Shown piece by piece: positions 46,512 to 55,741 of a DNA stretch of 64,000 bases. This DNA comes from Curtobacterium sp. MCPF17_052 (GTDB lineage: Bacteria > Actinomycetota > Actinomycetes > Actinomycetales > Microbacteriaceae), in NCBI RefSeq assembly GCF_003234085.1, contig NZ_QKSD01000005.1, positions 184,650-248,649 of the forward strand, given 5' to 3'. Position numbers and translations under genes: made by a program. The notes under the pieces are model-generated. The model did not search any database and was not told where the DNA came from. It worked only from the letters and a program-made list of their open reading frames with translations. Positions within the stretch are counted from its first letter, which is position 1, and every line of letters starts with the position of its first letter.

Positions 46512-47428
46512 GCTGCGACTCCTTGCTCCGGTACGGCCGGGAGGCCCGTCCCACGGTCGACCTGCTGCTCCCGCGCCGTCACGCGGTCACGTCCACGGCG
46601 GTCCCTGCGGGCGCCGAGCACCCGGCAGACGACCCAGATGAGGAACGAGATGGTGGTGACGTACGGACTGATCGGCAGTCCGCCGCCGAGGGCCAGGAGG
46701 ATGCCACCGACCACCGAGGTCACGGCGAACACGACGGAGAGCACCGGCACGAGGACCGGGTTCACCGTCACCCGCAGTGCGGCGGCGGCCGGGGTGACCA
46801 GCAGCGAGAGCACCAGGAGCGCCCCGACGATCTGCACCGACACCGCGGTGGCCAGGCCGAGCGCGAGCATGAAGACCAGGCCGAGGGTGCGCACCGGGAC
46901 CCCGGCGGCCGCGGCGACGTCGGGGTCCACCGAGGCGAACATCAGCGGACGCCAGATGACCACGAGGATGAGCACCACGACCGCGGCGATGGCCACGAGC
47001 ATGCCGAGCTGCGGGTTGTCGACGGAGACGATCTGGCCGGTGAGCAGGCCGAACTTGTTCGCGGCCCGGCCCTTGTAGAGCGCCAGGCAGAGGATGCCGA
47101 GGCCCAGGCCGAACGGCATGAGCACGGCGATGATCGAGTTCCGGTCGCGGGCCCGGCTGCCGAGCACCCCGATGAGCAGCGCGGCGACCAGGGACCCGAC
47201 GACCGAGCCGCTGACGACGTTGACGCCGAGGAGCAGGGAGGCGCTCGCGCCGGCGAACGACAGCTCGCTGATGCCGTGCACCGCGAACGGCATGTTCCGG
47301 GCGACGACGAACGGCCCGATGAGCCCGCCGACGATGCCGAGCACGGCGCCCGCGATGATCGAGTTGCGCACCAGGACGAGCAGCTCGCCGTAGTCCTGGA
47401 ACGAGAAGACGGTCGACCAGACGTCCAT
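46508..47428 (-). CDS. znuB: zinc/manganese ABC transporter permease
   Basis: 306 residues, eight to nine helices. ARNMPFAVHGISELSFAGAS is the ABC-3 family signature; also ASVDPDVAAAAGVPVRTLGL and LLVLSLLVTPAAAALRVT. It forms the membrane channel for the ZnuA/ZnuC partners. The ATG at 47428 shares its first base with the last base of the znuC stop. Confidence 0.95.
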   Translation of the reverse strand: MDVWSTVFSFQDYGELLVLVRNSIIAGAVLGIVGGLIGPFVVARNMPFAVHGISELSFAGASASLLLGVNVVSGSVVGSLVAALLIGVLGSRARDRNSIIAVLMPFGLGLGILCLALYKGRAANKFGLLTGQIVSVDNPQLGMLVAIAAVVVLILVVIWRPLMFASVDPDVAAAAGVPVRTLGLVFMLALGLATAVSVQIVGALLVLSLLVTPAAAALRVTVNPVLVPVLSVVFAVTSVVGGILLALGGGLPISPYVTTISFLIWVVCRVLGARRDRRGRDRVTAREQQVDRGTGLPAVPEQGVAA

Positions 47429-48321
47429 CAGATCCGTCCTTCGTCGGGGGTGGTGGCGTGCGGCGAGGGCTCGCAGTGGTGGTGTCCGTCGCCCGCGGTG
47501 TCGTGGGCGTCGCTCGCACCGACGATGACGATGCGGCCCATCGTGCGGACGACGTCGACGGGCGTGCCGTAGAGGTCACTGAGGACGTCGGCGCGCAGGA
47601 CCTCGTCGGGGGCGCCGATCCGGAAGCGCCCGCCCGCGATGTAGAGGACCCGGTCGACGACGTCGAGGATCGGGTTCACGTCGTGGGTGACGAAGAGCAC
47701 CGCGGCGCCCTGCTGTCGGCGCTGCCGGTCGATGAGCTCGGTGACGCCGCGCTGGTGCCGGAGGTCGAGCGAGATGAGGGGTTCGTCGCAGAGCAGCAGT
47801 GCCGGGTCGGCGGCGATGGCCTGTCCGACACGGGTGCGCTGCTGCTCGCCGCCGGAGAGCTCGGCGACGGGCGCGTCGGCGAACGCGGTCGCGCCGACCT
47901 CCGCCACGATCCGGTCGATGCGTTCGCGTTCGGCACGGCGTTCGGGTCGGATGCCCCAGCGGTGCCCGGTGACACCCTGCGCGATCATGTCGCGGGCACG
48001 GAGCGGGGTCCCGGAGTCCATCAGCCGCTGCTGCGGGATGTACCCGATCCTCCGGTGACCGCGCCGGACCGGGCGTCCGAGGAACGACATCGACCCGCTC
48101 GTCAGCCGCTGCTGGCCGAGGACGGTGCGGAGCAGCGAGGTCTTGCCGGCGCCGTTCGGCCCCAGCACGGCGACGAACTCGCCGGGCTGCACGTCGAGGT
48201 CGAGGCCGTCCCAGAGCCGACGACTGCCGTAGGCGAGCCCCGCGTCACGGAGTGCGAGCACGGCGGAACCACCACTGCGCGCGGCAGTGGCGGTCCGGTC
48301 CCGGTCCTGGAGGGTCGTCAC
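47428..48321 (-). CDS. znuC: zinc/manganese ABC transporter ATP-binding protein
   Basis: 297 residues from the GTG at 48321, which overlaps the znuA stop (GTGA). Walker A VLGPNGAGKTSLLRTVLG, signature ELSGGEQQRTRVGQAIA, Walker B ALLLCDEPLISLD and the His switch FVTHDVNPIL are present. The C-terminus carries a His-rich run (DGHHHCEPSPHATTP), possibly a zinc-sensing tail. Confidence 0.95.
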   Translation of the reverse strand: MTTLQDRDRTATAARSGGSAVLALRDAGLAYGSRRLWDGLDLDVQPGEFVAVLGPNGAGKTSLLRTVLGQQRLTSGSMSFLGRPVRRGHRRIGYIPQQRLMDSGTPLRARDMIAQGVTGHRWGIRPERRAERERIDRIVAEVGATAFADAPVAELSGGEQQRTRVGQAIAADPALLLCDEPLISLDLRHQRGVTELIDRQRRQQGAAVLFVTHDVNPILDVVDRVLYIAGGRFRIGAPDEVLRADVLSDLYGTPVDVVRTMGRIVIVGASDAHDTAGDGHHHCEPSPHATTPDEGRI

Positions 48322-49226
48322 TTCTGGAGTGCCGCCGTCACCGCGTCGATGTTCGCCTGCTGCCACGAGACGTAATCCTCCCCCTTCGGGAGCGTCTCCG
48401 TGACACCGATGACGGGGACGCCCGCCTGCTTCGCGGCCTTCTGGACCTGTTCGGTCTCGGGGCTCGAGGTCTGCTCGTTGACGGCGAGCAGTCTCGCCTC
48501 TCCGCTCGTGAAGAGCTTGAGCGTGTCGTTGAGCGCGGCCGGCGGGACGTCGTCGCCCTCCTCGATCGCCTCGGAGAAGTCCGGCGGCGTCACGTTGTCG
48601 AGGCCCATCGCGTCGAAGAGGTACCCCGGCACGGGCTCGGTGTACGCCACTTTCTCGCCGTCGACGGTCTTCTCGACCGAGGCGGTCTGCGACTCGAGCT
48701 CCTGCAGCTTGCCGGTGAGGGTCTTCGCGTTGGCCTGGAAGGTGCTCGCGTCCGCGCTGTCCAGCTTCGTCAGGCGCTCGGAGACGTCGGCGACGAGCTT
48801 CACCATCGTCGGGTAGCTGTAGAAGACGTGCTCGTTGAACTCGTCCGATCCGCCGGTGTCGAGACCCGAGAGCTCCACCACGTTGATCGTGGGGGCGTCG
48901 GTGTTCGAGGACTTCGCCAGCGTGGACATGAAGTCGTCGTAGCCACCGCCGTTCTCGATCAGCAGGTCCGCCTTGGACACGGCGAGCTGCGTCTTCGCGC
49001 TCGACTCGAACGAGTGCGGGTCCTGCGACGGGTCCTCGAGGATGCTCGTGACGTCGACGTGGTCGCCACCGATGCTCTCGACGATCGACCCGTAGACGTT
49101 GGTCGAGGCGACGACGCGGACCGTGCCGTCGCCAGCGTCGGTCGATCCGGAGGAGGTCGCGCACCCGGTCAGGGCGAGCGCGGCGGCGCCGGCGACGAGC
49201 GGCAGGGCGAGGAGTCGGGTGTGCAT
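48318..49226 (-). CDS. znuA: zinc ABC transporter substrate-binding lipoprotein
   Basis: 302 residues. Lipobox LALTGC. Cluster A-I binding-protein motifs: VVASTNVYGSIVESIGGDHV, ILEDPSQDPHSFESSAKTQL and FNEHVFYSYPTMVKLVADVS supply the metal-binding His residues. The His-rich loop of some ZnuA proteins is absent. First gene of the operon; a Zur-like box lies 22 nt upstream. Confidence 0.94.
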   Translation of the reverse strand: MHTRLLALPLVAGAAALALTGCATSSGSTDAGDGTVRVVASTNVYGSIVESIGGDHVDVTSILEDPSQDPHSFESSAKTQLAVSKADLLIENGGGYDDFMSTLAKSSNTDAPTINVVELSGLDTGGSDEFNEHVFYSYPTMVKLVADVSERLTKLDSADASTFQANAKTLTGKLQELESQTASVEKTVDGEKVAYTEPVPGYLFDAMGLDNVTPPDFSEAIEEGDDVPPAALNDTLKLFTSGEARLLAVNEQTSSPETEQVQKAAKQAGVPVIGVTETLPKGEDYVSWQQANIDAVTAALQK

Positions 49227-49247
49227 GGGGACGACGCTAGCGCCACA

Positions 49248-49262
49248 TGAGAACGATTGTCA
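49248..49262. promoter_or_regulatory. Zur box (TGAGAACGATTGTCA)
   Basis: A 15-nt pseudo-palindrome matching the TGA-x-AA-xxx-TT-x-TCA layout of actinobacterial Zur sites. It lies 22 nt upstream of znuA in the promoter position. The only Zur-type gene in the window ends the same operon. Confidence 0.8.
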
Positions 49263-49283
49263 AAACCGGTATCAGCACGAACG

Positions 49284-49329
49284 ACGGACGGGAGGTGCGG
49301 TGCCAGCTGGCACCGGACCTCCCGTCCGT
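49284..49329. terminator. hairpin of the GACGGGAGG family
   Basis: A stem of about 22 bp with one mismatch. The left arm begins ACGGACGGGAGGT and the right arm ends ACCTCCCGTCCGT; the centre is CCAGCTGG. It is placed to terminate the PTS EIIC gene and shields the znuA promoter. Confidence 0.85.
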
Positions 49330-49350
49330 GACTCGGTCGGGCCAGAGGAC

Positions 49351-50619
49351 CTACGCCTTGGTGAGGTCGTCGACCGAGGCCGAGGCGATCTCGTCCTCCG
49401 GTTCGCGACCCGGCGTCCGGAGGTTCCACTTCTTGATCACGAAGCTGAAGAGGAAGTAGTACACCGCCGCGTACGCCAGACCGATCGGGATGAGCCAGAT
49501 CGCCCCCTGCGCCTTGCCGAAGTTGAGCACGTAGTCGATCGCCCCGGCGGAGAACGAGAAGCCGTCGTGGATGCCGAGCGCGTTCACCAGCGCCAGCGAG
49601 GTGCCGGTGAGCACGGCGTGGATCACGTAGAGCGGCCAGGCCACGAACATGAACGAGTACTCGAGCGGCTCGGTGATGCCGGTCACGAAGGACGTCAGCG
49701 CGGCGGAGAGCATGATGCCGCCGACGAGCTTGCGCTGCGACGGGCGGGCGTTCCGCCAGATGGCCAGCGCACCGGCGGGCAGCGCGAACATCATGATCGG
49801 GAAGAAGCCGGTCTGGAAGATGCCGGCGGTGGGGTCGCCCGCCAGGAAGCGCGGGATGTCACCGGAGACGGCGCCGTTCGGACCGGCGAAGCTGCCGAGC
49901 TGGAACCACGGGAAGAAGTTGAGCAGCTGGTGCAGACCGACCGGGATGAGCATGCGGTTGGCGAACCCGAAGATGCCGCCACCGACGACCGGCTGCGACG
50001 TGACCTGCTCGCCGACCCACGTGAGGCCGATGTCGAAGTACCGGTAGACGAAGGACATCAGCACGGCGATGACCAGACCGGCGGCCGCGGTGAGGATCGG
50101 GACGAGACGGCGACCCGAGAAGAACCCGAGGAAGTCGGGCATCTTCGTCCGGTGGAACTTCTGCCACAGGCCCGCGGCGACGAGACCCATCACGATGCCG
50201 CCGAGGACACCGAAGTTGATGGTCGCCTGGTTGCCGGCCGAGTCCTTGACGCCCGCCAGGACGATCGGCGACATCGTCTTGAAGACCTCGTACATGACCA
50301 TGTAGCCGACGACCGCGGCCAGGGCCGTCGTGCCGTCGGACTTCTTCGCCCAGCCGATCGCGATGCCGACCGCGAAGAGCAGCGGCAGCCAGGTGAAGAT
50401 CGCGTTGCCGGCGGCGCCGATGACGCTCGCACCGGTCTCGAACCCGGGGATCGCACCGAGCAGGTCGGGCTGCCCGATCCGGTTGAGGATGCCCGCGGCC
50501 GGCATGACCGCGATCGGGAGCAACAGGCTCCGGCCCAGCCGTTGGGCATTCGCGAAGAAGCGTGACTGCTTCTTCGGCGTCTTCTTCTCCGGCACGTCCG
50601 TGGTGGCAGCGGTGCTCAT
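49351..50619 (-). CDS. PTS EIIC component, N-acetylglucosamine/glucose type
   Basis: 422 residues, about ten helices. SLLLPIAVMPAAGILNRIG and GFANRMLIPVGLHQLLNFFP are the GlcNAc-type signatures, with GITEPLEYSFMFVAWPLYVI as the conserved active-loop. It transports and, with EIIB, phosphorylates the sugar (likely GlcNAc). EIIB and EIIA are encoded separately on the other strand, across a promoter carrying a dre-like operator. HPr and EI are not in the window. Confidence 0.92.
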   Translation of the reverse strand: MSTAATTDVPEKKTPKKQSRFFANAQRLGRSLLLPIAVMPAAGILNRIGQPDLLGAIPGFETGASVIGAAGNAIFTWLPLLFAVGIAIGWAKKSDGTTALAAVVGYMVMYEVFKTMSPIVLAGVKDSAGNQATINFGVLGGIVMGLVAAGLWQKFHRTKMPDFLGFFSGRRLVPILTAAAGLVIAVLMSFVYRYFDIGLTWVGEQVTSQPVVGGGIFGFANRMLIPVGLHQLLNFFPWFQLGSFAGPNGAVSGDIPRFLAGDPTAGIFQTGFFPIMMFALPAGALAIWRNARPSQRKLVGGIMLSAALTSFVTGITEPLEYSFMFVAWPLYVIHAVLTGTSLALVNALGIHDGFSFSAGAIDYVLNFGKAQGAIWLIPIGLAYAAVYYFLFSFVIKKWNLRTPGREPEDEIASASVDDLTKA

Positions 50620-50717
50620 GCGGAGTTCCTCTCGTCATCGGGTGGAGCTGTTCGGGGTGAGTTGAGTCGCGTGGACGGCGCAGGTACCCTCGGCAGTGTC
50701 GCCAGGTCCCGGTCCTG

Positions 50718-50733
50718 TCCGGTCATGACCAGT
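50718..50733. promoter_or_regulatory. DasR-type operator (dre) in the PTS divergent promoter
   Basis: TCCGGTCATGACCAGT matches the DasR consensus ACTGGTCTAGACCAGT at 11 of 16 positions, including the full GACCAGT half. It lies between the divergent EIIC and EIIB genes. A related site precedes the GntR gene at 52313. Confidence 0.72.
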
Positions 50734-50799
50734 TCGTAGTGTCGATGACCGTGGACTGCATGTCAACCTGTGAGCGAACCCGTAACGAGGAGGAAACAG

Positions 50800-51036
50800 A
50801 TGGCTGACATCAAGGCTGCCGACATCATCGCCGCACTCGGCGGAACCGACAACATCGACGAGGTCGAGGGCTGCATCACCCGCCTCCGCGTCGAGGTCGA
50901 GGACGGCGACCTCGTCGACAAGGACGCGCTGAAGGCCGCCGGCGCCCAGGCCGTCGTCGGTGGCGGCACCGGCTGGCAGGTCATCGTCGGGCCGATCGCG
51001 GACAACCTGGCGCAGGACATCCAGGACGAGCTGTGA
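50800..51036 (+). CDS. PTS EIIB component
   Basis: 78 residues from the ATG at 50800 with GAGGAGG upstream. The phosphorylated Cys is in NIDEVEGCITRLRVEVED and GAQAVVGGGTGWQVIVGPIA is the conserved C-terminal part. It matches glucose/GlcNAc family EIIB. An upstream in-frame GTG at 50770 is less likely because it precedes the ribosome site. It overlaps EIIA by 4 nt. Confidence 0.93.
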   Translation: MADIKAADIIAALGGTDNIDEVEGCITRLRVEVEDGDLVDKDALKAAGAQAVVGGGTGWQVIVGPIADNLAQDIQDEL

Positions 51037-51485
51037 CGGTCGTCCGCACGCCGTTCGCCGGCCCGGTCGTCGGACTCTCCGACGTTCCCGACCCGGTGTT
51101 CGCCGAGCAGCTCGTCGGTGCCGGTGTCGCGGTCGACCCGACCGGCGCCGAGGGTCCGGTCACCGCGGTCGCCCCGGTCGACGGCACCATCGTCAAGCTG
51201 CACCCCCACGCGTTCGCGCTGCAGGGCGCCGCGGGCACCGACGTCCTGGTGCACGTCGGCATCGACACCGTGAAGCTCAAGGGCGAGGGCTTCACGCTCC
51301 TCGCAGCGGAGGGCGACACCGTCGCCGCCGGCGACCCCGTCGTGCGCTTCACCCCCGCGGCCATCACCGCGGCCGGGTACTCCCCCGTCGTCCCCGTGGT
51401 CGTGCTCGGGTCGACGCCGGACTCCGTCCCGCAGGGCACGGTCGGCACCACCGTGGCCGAGGGCGACGCGCTCTTCGAGGTCTGA
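51033..51485 (+). CDS. PTS EIIA component (glucose type)
   Basis: 150 residues. The phosphohistidine is in GTDVLVHVGIDTVKLKGEGF and the sheet motif VTAVAPVDGTIVKLHPHAFA carries the second His. It accepts phosphate from HPr and passes it to EIIB. Start GTG overlaps the EIIB stop (GTGA). Confidence 0.94.
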   Translation: MTVVRTPFAGPVVGLSDVPDPVFAEQLVGAGVAVDPTGAEGPVTAVAPVDGTIVKLHPHAFALQGAAGTDVLVHVGIDTVKLKGEGFTLLAAEGDTVAAGDPVVRFTPAAITAAGYSPVVPVVVLGSTPDSVPQGTVGTTVAEGDALFEV

Positions 51486-51546
51486 CCGACCCCGACGACC
51501 GGACGGGCCGGGAGTGAGCACCCGCTCGCTCCCGGCCCGTCCCGCG

Positions 51547-52281
51547 TCAGACCCCTGCCCGGGAGGCCGTGACCTCCATCTGCACGCGGTAGCGGTCGGA
51601 GCGGTACCAGCTCCGTGCGTGTTCGACCGCCCGCGGCCCCGAGTACGACACCCGGTCGAACTCGAGCAGGGGCGCCCCGGTCTTCGTGCCGAGCAGGGTC
51701 GCGACGTCGTCGGTCGCCGGGTTGGCCGCCACGGTCTGTTGCGCCCGGTCGATCGGGTGCCCGTACGCCTCGGCCGCGATCGAGTACACCGAGCCGGACA
51801 GGTCGTGGTCGAGCAGACCGGGGAACACGTCCGCGGCGAGCCAGGCGTCGTCGACCGAGACCGGTGCCCCGTCGGCCATCCGCAGTCGCTTGAGGTGGTG
51901 CGCGGTCTCGCCCTCGCCGAGGTGCAGGGCCGCGACCGTCGCGGCGGGCGGGACGCGTTCCTCCCGGATCAGCACGACCGTCGTCGGCACGTGCCCCATC
52001 GCGCGCATCTCCTCGGTGAAGGAGGCCAGGTGCAGGGTCGACTGCATCGGGCGGTTCGCGACGAAGGTGCCCTTGCCGCGGACGCGCTCGAGGTGTCCCT
52101 CGTTCACCAGCTGGCCCAGGGCCTCCCGCACGGTGATGCGCGAGACGCCGTACTCGGCAATGAGCTGCCGCTCCGAGGGGATCGCGGCCCCCGGTGCCAG
52201 GCGGGTCGTGATCTGGTCGAGCAGGATCCGCCGCAGCTGCTGGTGCTTCGGTTCAGCACCCTCGGTGATGCGGCTCGGCAA
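51547..52281 (-). CDS. GntR family regulator, HutC/UTRA type (DasR/NagR-like)
   Basis: 244 residues. N-terminal wHTH (QLRRILLDQITTRLAPGAAI, PSERQLIAEYGVSRITVREA, LVNEGHLERVRGKGTFVA) and a C-terminal UTRA domain (SFTEEMRAMGHVP, HLKRLRMADGAPVSVDDAWL, EFDRVSYSGPRAVEHARSWY). Such proteins sense GlcN6P/GlcNAc6P. It lies next to the GlcNAc PTS; dre-like sites precede it and the PTS genes, so it is probably a DasR orthologue. Confidence 0.93.
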   Translation of the reverse strand: MPSRITEGAEPKHQQLRRILLDQITTRLAPGAAIPSERQLIAEYGVSRITVREALGQLVNEGHLERVRGKGTFVANRPMQSTLHLASFTEEMRAMGHVPTTVVLIREERVPPAATVAALHLGEGETAHHLKRLRMADGAPVSVDDAWLAADVFPGLLDHDLSGSVYSIAAEAYGHPIDRAQQTVAANPATDDVATLLGTKTGAPLLEFDRVSYSGPRAVEHARSWYRSDRYRVQMEVTASRAGV

Positions 52282-52312
52282 GCGGACTCCTCGTGTGGAT
52301 CAAGTGGTCCTG

Positions 52313-52328
52313 TGCGGACATGACCAGT
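52313..52328. promoter_or_regulatory. DasR-type operator upstream of the GntR gene
   Basis: TGCGGACATGACCAGT shares the ATGACCAGT half with the PTS site at 50718. It lies 31 nt upstream of the GntR start; an AGTGGTCC half 12 nt away adds a further weak site. Consistent with autoregulation. Confidence 0.6.
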
Positions 52329-52390
52329 TCACCCACAGTACCGGCCGCACCCGCGCGTGCAACCGCCGCGGAGGCTCTGCACCGGGCCGG

Positions 52391-52966
52391 TCAGGCGTTC
52401 GCGACGAGCCAGTCCAGCTGCGCCGGCGTCAGCGTCCGGTCGCTCCACACCTGGCACTCGACACCCTCGGGCGCTGCCGTCCGTGTCGGCCCCTGCCAGA
52501 CCTGGGTCAGCCCCACCCGGGCGAGCACACGAGACGAAGCCGGGTTGTTCGTGAGCACCCGGGCGGTCACCGGGACGTCCGGGCGCAGTTCGCGTGCGGC
52601 GTCCACCGCGGCGCGGGCGACCTCGGTCGCGTAGCCGTGGCCGTGGTGCTCCGGGGCCAGGCGGTACCCGAGGTTCCAGACGCCGCCGGCGGTGAGGTCC
52701 ACACCGCCGATGCCGAGGAACACACCGGAGTCGGCCGCTCGGATCGCCCACGAGCCAAGCCCGTGCCGGACGCGCCCGCCGATCTTCCGCTGCACCAGGT
52801 CCTGCGTCGCGGCGCGGGAGGTGTGCCGCCCGGCCGGGAGGTGCGTCCAGGTCCGGGCGTCCGAGAAGAGCTCGTGGACCGCGTCGATGTCCGCGGGCGT
52901 CACGGGCGTGAGCACCAGGCGACCCGTCCGGATCTCCTGCTGCGGCACGAGCAGCTGGTGGACCAT
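52391..52966 (-). CDS. GNAT family N-acetyltransferase
   Basis: 191 residues from the ATG at 52966. The RimJ/RimL-like pattern starts IRTGRLVLTPVTPADIDAVH and continues WAIRAADSGVFLGIGGVDLT, then the acetyl-CoA loop YRLAPEHHGHGYATEVARAA and NPASSRVLARVGLT. It probably acetylates an amino group of a small molecule or protein N-terminus. Monocistronic. Confidence 0.88.
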   Translation of the reverse strand: MVHQLLVPQQEIRTGRLVLTPVTPADIDAVHELFSDARTWTHLPAGRHTSRAATQDLVQRKIGGRVRHGLGSWAIRAADSGVFLGIGGVDLTAGGVWNLGYRLAPEHHGHGYATEVARAAVDAARELRPDVPVTARVLTNNPASSRVLARVGLTQVWQGPTRTAAPEGVECQVWSDRTLTPAQLDWLVANA

Positions 52967-53075
52967 GTGCTGATCATCCCCCGCTCCGCCGACATCGGCG
53001 TGAACGGCACACCAAGACCGCGCGACCCGGACCGATCCGTCGGCGTCGCCCGGCCCGGTCGGGCAGCGCTCGTCG

Positions 53076-54647
53076 TCAGTCGAGCAGGAGCGCGGGCTCC
53101 TCGATGACCGAGGCGACGTCGTGCACGAAGCGCGACGCCACGTCACCGTCGACGACACGGTGGTCGAACGAGGCACCGATCGTGGTCACCATGCGCGAGC
53201 GCACGTCCCCGTCGACGACCCACGGCTTCGGCTTGATGGTGCCCATCGCGACGATGGCGACCTGACCCGGGTTGAGGATCGGGGTGCCGGTGTCCATCCC
53301 GAAGACGCCGATGTTCGTGACGGTGATCGTTCCGTCGGCCATGTCCGCCGGCGTCGTCTTGCCGTCGCGGGCGGTCAGCGTCATCTGCTCGAGCGCCTTC
53401 GCGAGCTCGAGCAGCGACATGTCCTGCGCGTCCTTGATGTTCGGCACGATGAGCCCCCGCGGGGTCGCCGCGGCGATGCCGAGGTTCACGAAGTGGTGGA
53501 CGATGATCTCGCGGTCCGTCCAGGACGAGTTCACGGACCGGTTGCGGCGGACGGCCCAGATGACGGCGCGCGCCATGATGAGCAGCGGCGAGACCTTGAC
53601 CCCGGCGAACGTCGGCGACTCCTTGAGCCGCTTGACGAACTCCATCGTGCGGGTCGCGTCGACGTCCACGAAGAGCGAGACGTGCGGCGCCGTGAAGGCC
53701 GAGGTCGTCATGGCGGTGGCGATGGCCTTGCGGACGCCCTTGACCGGGATGGTCTCCTGGCGGACGTCGCCCCACTCCGGCGTCTCGATGTTGCGGAACA
53801 CGGTGGCCTGCGTGGCGTGCCGGATGACGTCGTCGCGCGTGACCTCGCCGGCGAGGCCGGTCGGCACGACGATCGTCAGGTCGACACCGAGGTCCTTCGC
53901 GAGCTTCCGGATCGGCGGCTTCGCCATCACCTGCAGCGCCGAGGCGCTCGGCATCGTGGGACGCGCGGGCCGGCTCCCCTGTGCCGCGACGGCGTCGGCC
54001 GTGGTCGCCTCGCCGTCGTCGGTGACGAACTCGAGTCCGACTTCCCGACTGGAGGCCCGGAACGCCTCCGCAGCGGCGGCCGCGGCCCGGCGGGCACCCG
54101 GCTTCCGGCGGGAGGGTGCGGAGGTGGCGGAGCCGTAACCGACGAGCACGGCGCCCGAGCCCTCGTCGGTGCCGACGACACCGGCGTCCACGGCGACCTG
54201 GGCCGGGGCCGGGGCCGGGGCCGCGGCGGCGTGAGCCGGAGCGGCATGGATCGGAGCGGCCGGAGCGGGGACCGGAGCCTGCGCCACGGCCGCGGGGGCC
54301 ACCGGCGCGGGCGCCAGCGGAGCGGACGCCACCGGAGCCGGCGCCGGGGCGGACGCGGCGGTGTCGGCGACGGGGGCCGAGTCCGCCGACTGCCCGGCGG
54401 CGGCCGCGTCGGACTCGACGCGGATGATCGGGCTGCCGACCTCGACCGTGTCGCCCTCGGCGACGAGCAGGCCGGTGACGGTGCCGGCGAACGGCGACGG
54501 CAGCTCGACCAGCGACTTCGCGGTCTCGATCTCGACGAGCACCTGGTCCACGGCGATCTCGTCACCGGGGGCGACGCGCCACTGGACGATCTCGGCCTCG
54601 GTCAGGCCCTCCCCCACGTCGGGCAGGGGGAATTCGGCGACGGCCAC
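53076..54647 (-). CDS. 2-oxoacid dehydrogenase E2 (dihydrolipoamide acyltransferase)
   Basis: 523 residues from the GTG at 54647 with AAGGAG upstream. One lipoyl domain (about 1-80) with the lipoylated Lys in [15 protein letters not shown], a long Ala/Pro linker (about 85-150), a peripheral-subunit-binding domain (about 230-265, [20 protein letters not shown]), then the catalytic acyltransferase with active-site [19 protein letters not shown]. Branched-chain type judged by the neighbouring E1 genes. E3 is not in the window. Third enzyme gene of the operon. Confidence 0.93.
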   Translation of the reverse strand: MAVAEFPLPDVGEGLTEAEIVQWRVAPGDEIAVDQVLVEIETAKSLVELPSPFAGTVTGLLVAEGDTVEVGSPIIRVESDAAAAGQSADSAPVADTAASAPAPAPVASAPLAPAPVAPAAVAQAPVPAPAAPIHAAPAHAAAAPAPAPAQVAVDAGVVGTDEGSGAVLVGYGSATSAPSRRKPGARRAAAAAAEAFRASSREVGLEFVTDDGEATTADAVAAQGSRPARPTMPSASALQVMAKPPIRKLAKDLGVDLTIVVPTGLAGEVTRDDVIRHATQATVFRNIETPEWGDVRQETIPVKGVRKAIATAMTTSAFTAPHVSLFVDVDATRTMEFVKRLKESPTFAGVKVSPLLIMARAVIWAVRRNRSVNSSWTDREIIVHHFVNLGIAAATPRGLIVPNIKDAQDMSLLELAKALEQMTLTARDGKTTPADMADGTITVTNIGVFGMDTGTPILNPGQVAIVAMGTIKPKPWVVDGDVRSRMVTTIGASFDHRVVDGDVASRFVHDVASVIEEPALLLD

Positions 54648-54691
54648 GTCGGCTCCTTCAGCAGGGTTCGTTCGTACGGGAGTGGTGCGGG

Positions 54692-55741
54692 TCAGTAGGC
54701 GAGGGCGCGGTCGACGGCCTCGAGGACGCGGTCGGCGTCGGGCAGGTGGAAGTGCTCGAGCTTCGACTGCGGGAAGGGGATGTCGAACCCGGACACCCGC
54801 AGCGGCGGGGCCTGCAGCGTGTAGAACGCCCGCTCGGCGACGGTCGCGGCGATCTCGCTGCCGACGCTGATGAAGCCCGAGTCCTCCTGCGCGATGACCA
54901 GGCGGCCGGTCTTGCGCACCGAGGCGAGCAGTGGCTCCCAGTCGATCGGTGAGATCGATCGGAGGTCGACGACCTCGCAGCTGGTGCCCTCGGCCTCCGC
55001 GATGTCGGCGGCCTGCATGAGCGTCGCGACCATCGCACCGTGGCCGACGAGGGTGACCTCGGTGCCGGTGCGGGCGACGCGGGTCGTGTGCATCGGCACG
55101 TGGCCGTCGACCAGGTCGACCTGGCCCTTCGGCCAGTAGCGCGACTTCGGCTCGAAGAAGACCACCGGGTCCTTCGACGCGATGGCTTCCTGGATCATCC
55201 AGTAGGCGTCGTTCGGGGTGCTCGGGCTGACCACGCGCAGCCCCGGGGTGTGCGCGAAGTACGTCTCCGGGCTCTCCTGGTGGTGCTCGATCGCGCCGAT
55301 GTGCCCGCCGTAGGGGATCCGGATGACGATCGGCAGCGACATGTGCGCCGGCAGTCGGTTCGCCATCTTCGCCAGCTGCGAGGTGATCTGGTTGAAGGCG
55401 GGCCAGACGAAGCCGTCGAACTGGATCTCGATGACGGGACGGTAGCCGCGCAGCGCCAGGCCGATCGCGGTGCCGACGATGCCGGACTCGGCGAGCGGGG
55501 TGTCCCGGACGCGATCGGCGCCGAAGCGGTCCTGCAGACCCTCGGTGATGCGGAAGACACCGCCGAGACGGCCGATGTCCTCGCCCATCAGCAGGACCTT
55601 GTCGTCCGCCTCCATCGCCTTCGCCAGGCCGGCGTTCAGCGCCTTTGCCATCGGGAGGGTCGGGGTCGGGTCCGCGGGGACCTCGCCCGCACCGGGGTGC
55701 GTCCGCAACGTGTAGTCGAAGAGCTGCTCGGTGGTGCTCAT
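54692..55741 (-). CDS. branched-chain 2-oxoacid dehydrogenase E1 beta subunit
   Basis: 349 residues. [76 protein letters not shown] and [20 protein letters not shown] are conserved TPP-E1-beta motifs. It pairs with E1 alpha (ATGA overlap) to decarboxylate branched-chain 2-oxoacids, which also supplies starters for branched fatty acids. It lies 45 nt before the E2 gene start. Confidence 0.95.
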   Translation of the reverse strand: MSTTEQLFDYTLRTHPGAGEVPADPTPTLPMAKALNAGLAKAMEADDKVLLMGEDIGRLGGVFRITEGLQDRFGADRVRDTPLAESGIVGTAIGLALRGYRPVIEIQFDGFVWPAFNQITSQLAKMANRLPAHMSLPIVIRIPYGGHIGAIEHHQESPETYFAHTPGLRVVSPSTPNDAYWMIQEAIASKDPVVFFEPKSRYWPKGQVDLVDGHVPMHTTRVARTGTEVTLVGHGAMVATLMQAADIAEAEGTSCEVVDLRSISPIDWEPLLASVRKTGRLVIAQEDSGFISVGSEIAATVAERAFYTLQAPPLRVSGFDIPFPQSKLEHFHLPDADRVLEAVDRALAY

